From assembly GCF_020537505.1 (NCBI RefSeq), contig NZ_JAJBMO010000005.1, positions 1 through 64,000 of the forward strand: a stretch of 64,000 nt of DNA. The letters run 5' to 3'. How positions within the stretch are numbered: the first letter of the stretch is position 1; the number at the start of each line of letters is the position of its first letter. The position numbers and the translations under genes were made by a program. The notes beneath the pieces were generated by a model. It had not been told where the DNA came from and ran no database searches. It was given only the letters and a program-made list of their open reading frames with translations. This DNA comes from Blautia glucerasea (GTDB lineage Bacteria; Bacillota; Clostridia; Lachnospirales; Lachnospiraceae). This document shows, in pieces, positions 63,979-64,000 of the stretch.

Positions 63979-64000
63979 CCGGTAATACCATATCGCTATT

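Larger units (their letters stand above)
63214..64000. other. Degraded transposon DNA
   Basis: Apart from the fragments listed separately, no complete gene is visible. A minus frame at 63210-63320 (ending MTLCWGSKRKEK) lacks a start and looks like a truncated gene coupled to tnpW. AT content is high and stops are frequent in all frames from 63660 on. Confidence 0.5.

Overview
The window looks like a chromosomal piece of a low-to-middle GC, spore-forming gut Firmicute of the Lachnospiraceae type (Blautia/Ruminococcus-like). Reasons: spoVG and the spore protein yyaC, split two-subunit transketolase, glgC/glgD pair, class II galT, large Bacillus-type SRP RNA, DUF5711, DUF5702 and DUF6382-FHA proteins, and TnpV/TnpW transposon proteins. 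Family assignments come from reading the translations, not from searches.

Layout. 1-410: start of a 16S rRNA gene on the minus strand with its consensus promoter. 411-4655: CvpA, DUF5711 and LysM proteins, then yyaC on the other strand. 4894-12710: minus-strand housekeeping block, namely fsa-tktN-tktC (non-oxidative pentose phosphate), ybaB-recR-lacI, and pfkA-dnaX. 13029-13335: SRP RNA on the plus strand. 13466-17857: yqeY, tadA deaminase, a deletion-wrecked MATE exporter, an unknown acidic protein, tRNA-Pro, DUF1284 and bioY with a BirA-type operator. 18241-23368: a lone PduB-like shell protein, a 3D-domain cell-wall protein, spoVG, glgC-glgD. 23667-28947: murC, a dense DnaA-box cluster, then a DnaD-like protein, DnaC-like helicase loader and PRPP synthetase. 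29107-34895: an SbcC/SbcD-like pair with damaged active-site motifs, asnS and a surface SGNH hydrolase. 35074-41459: mtnN, a small unknown, a methyltransferase, an 816-residue extracytoplasmic protein and galT in one direction. 41648-47902: TSCPD protein, beta-CASP nuclease, murG, sigma factor, HIT protein, soluble histidine kinase, rhomboid protease.

48009-55184 is a Tad/Flp pilus locus read right to left (CpaF remnant, TadB, TadC, Flp pilin, DUF5702, TadE-like proteins, prepilin peptidase, FHA protein). Its ATPase gene is cut off by a mobile element. 55185 to about 61970 holds that element: three tandem tyrosine recombinases and a TnpC-like DUF6262 protein (Tn554/recombinase-in-trio style), a TnpV protein, a small membrane protein, a 23-bp tandem repeat, and a divergent XRE regulator with an iterated operator over the recombinase promoter. 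61971-64000 is AT-rich accessory DNA with a methyltransferase, an intact 57-codon tnpW and fragments of other transposon genes. The missing 5' part of the CpaF gene is not seen before the window ends.

The most unusual points are the origin-like DnaA-box cluster feeding the helicase-loader operon, the paired loss of catalytic motifs in the Mre11/Rad50-like couple, the element that breaks the Tad ATPase with its self-contained operator array, the metal-site-less MPN-like domain joined to LysM, and the orphan microcompartment shell gene.
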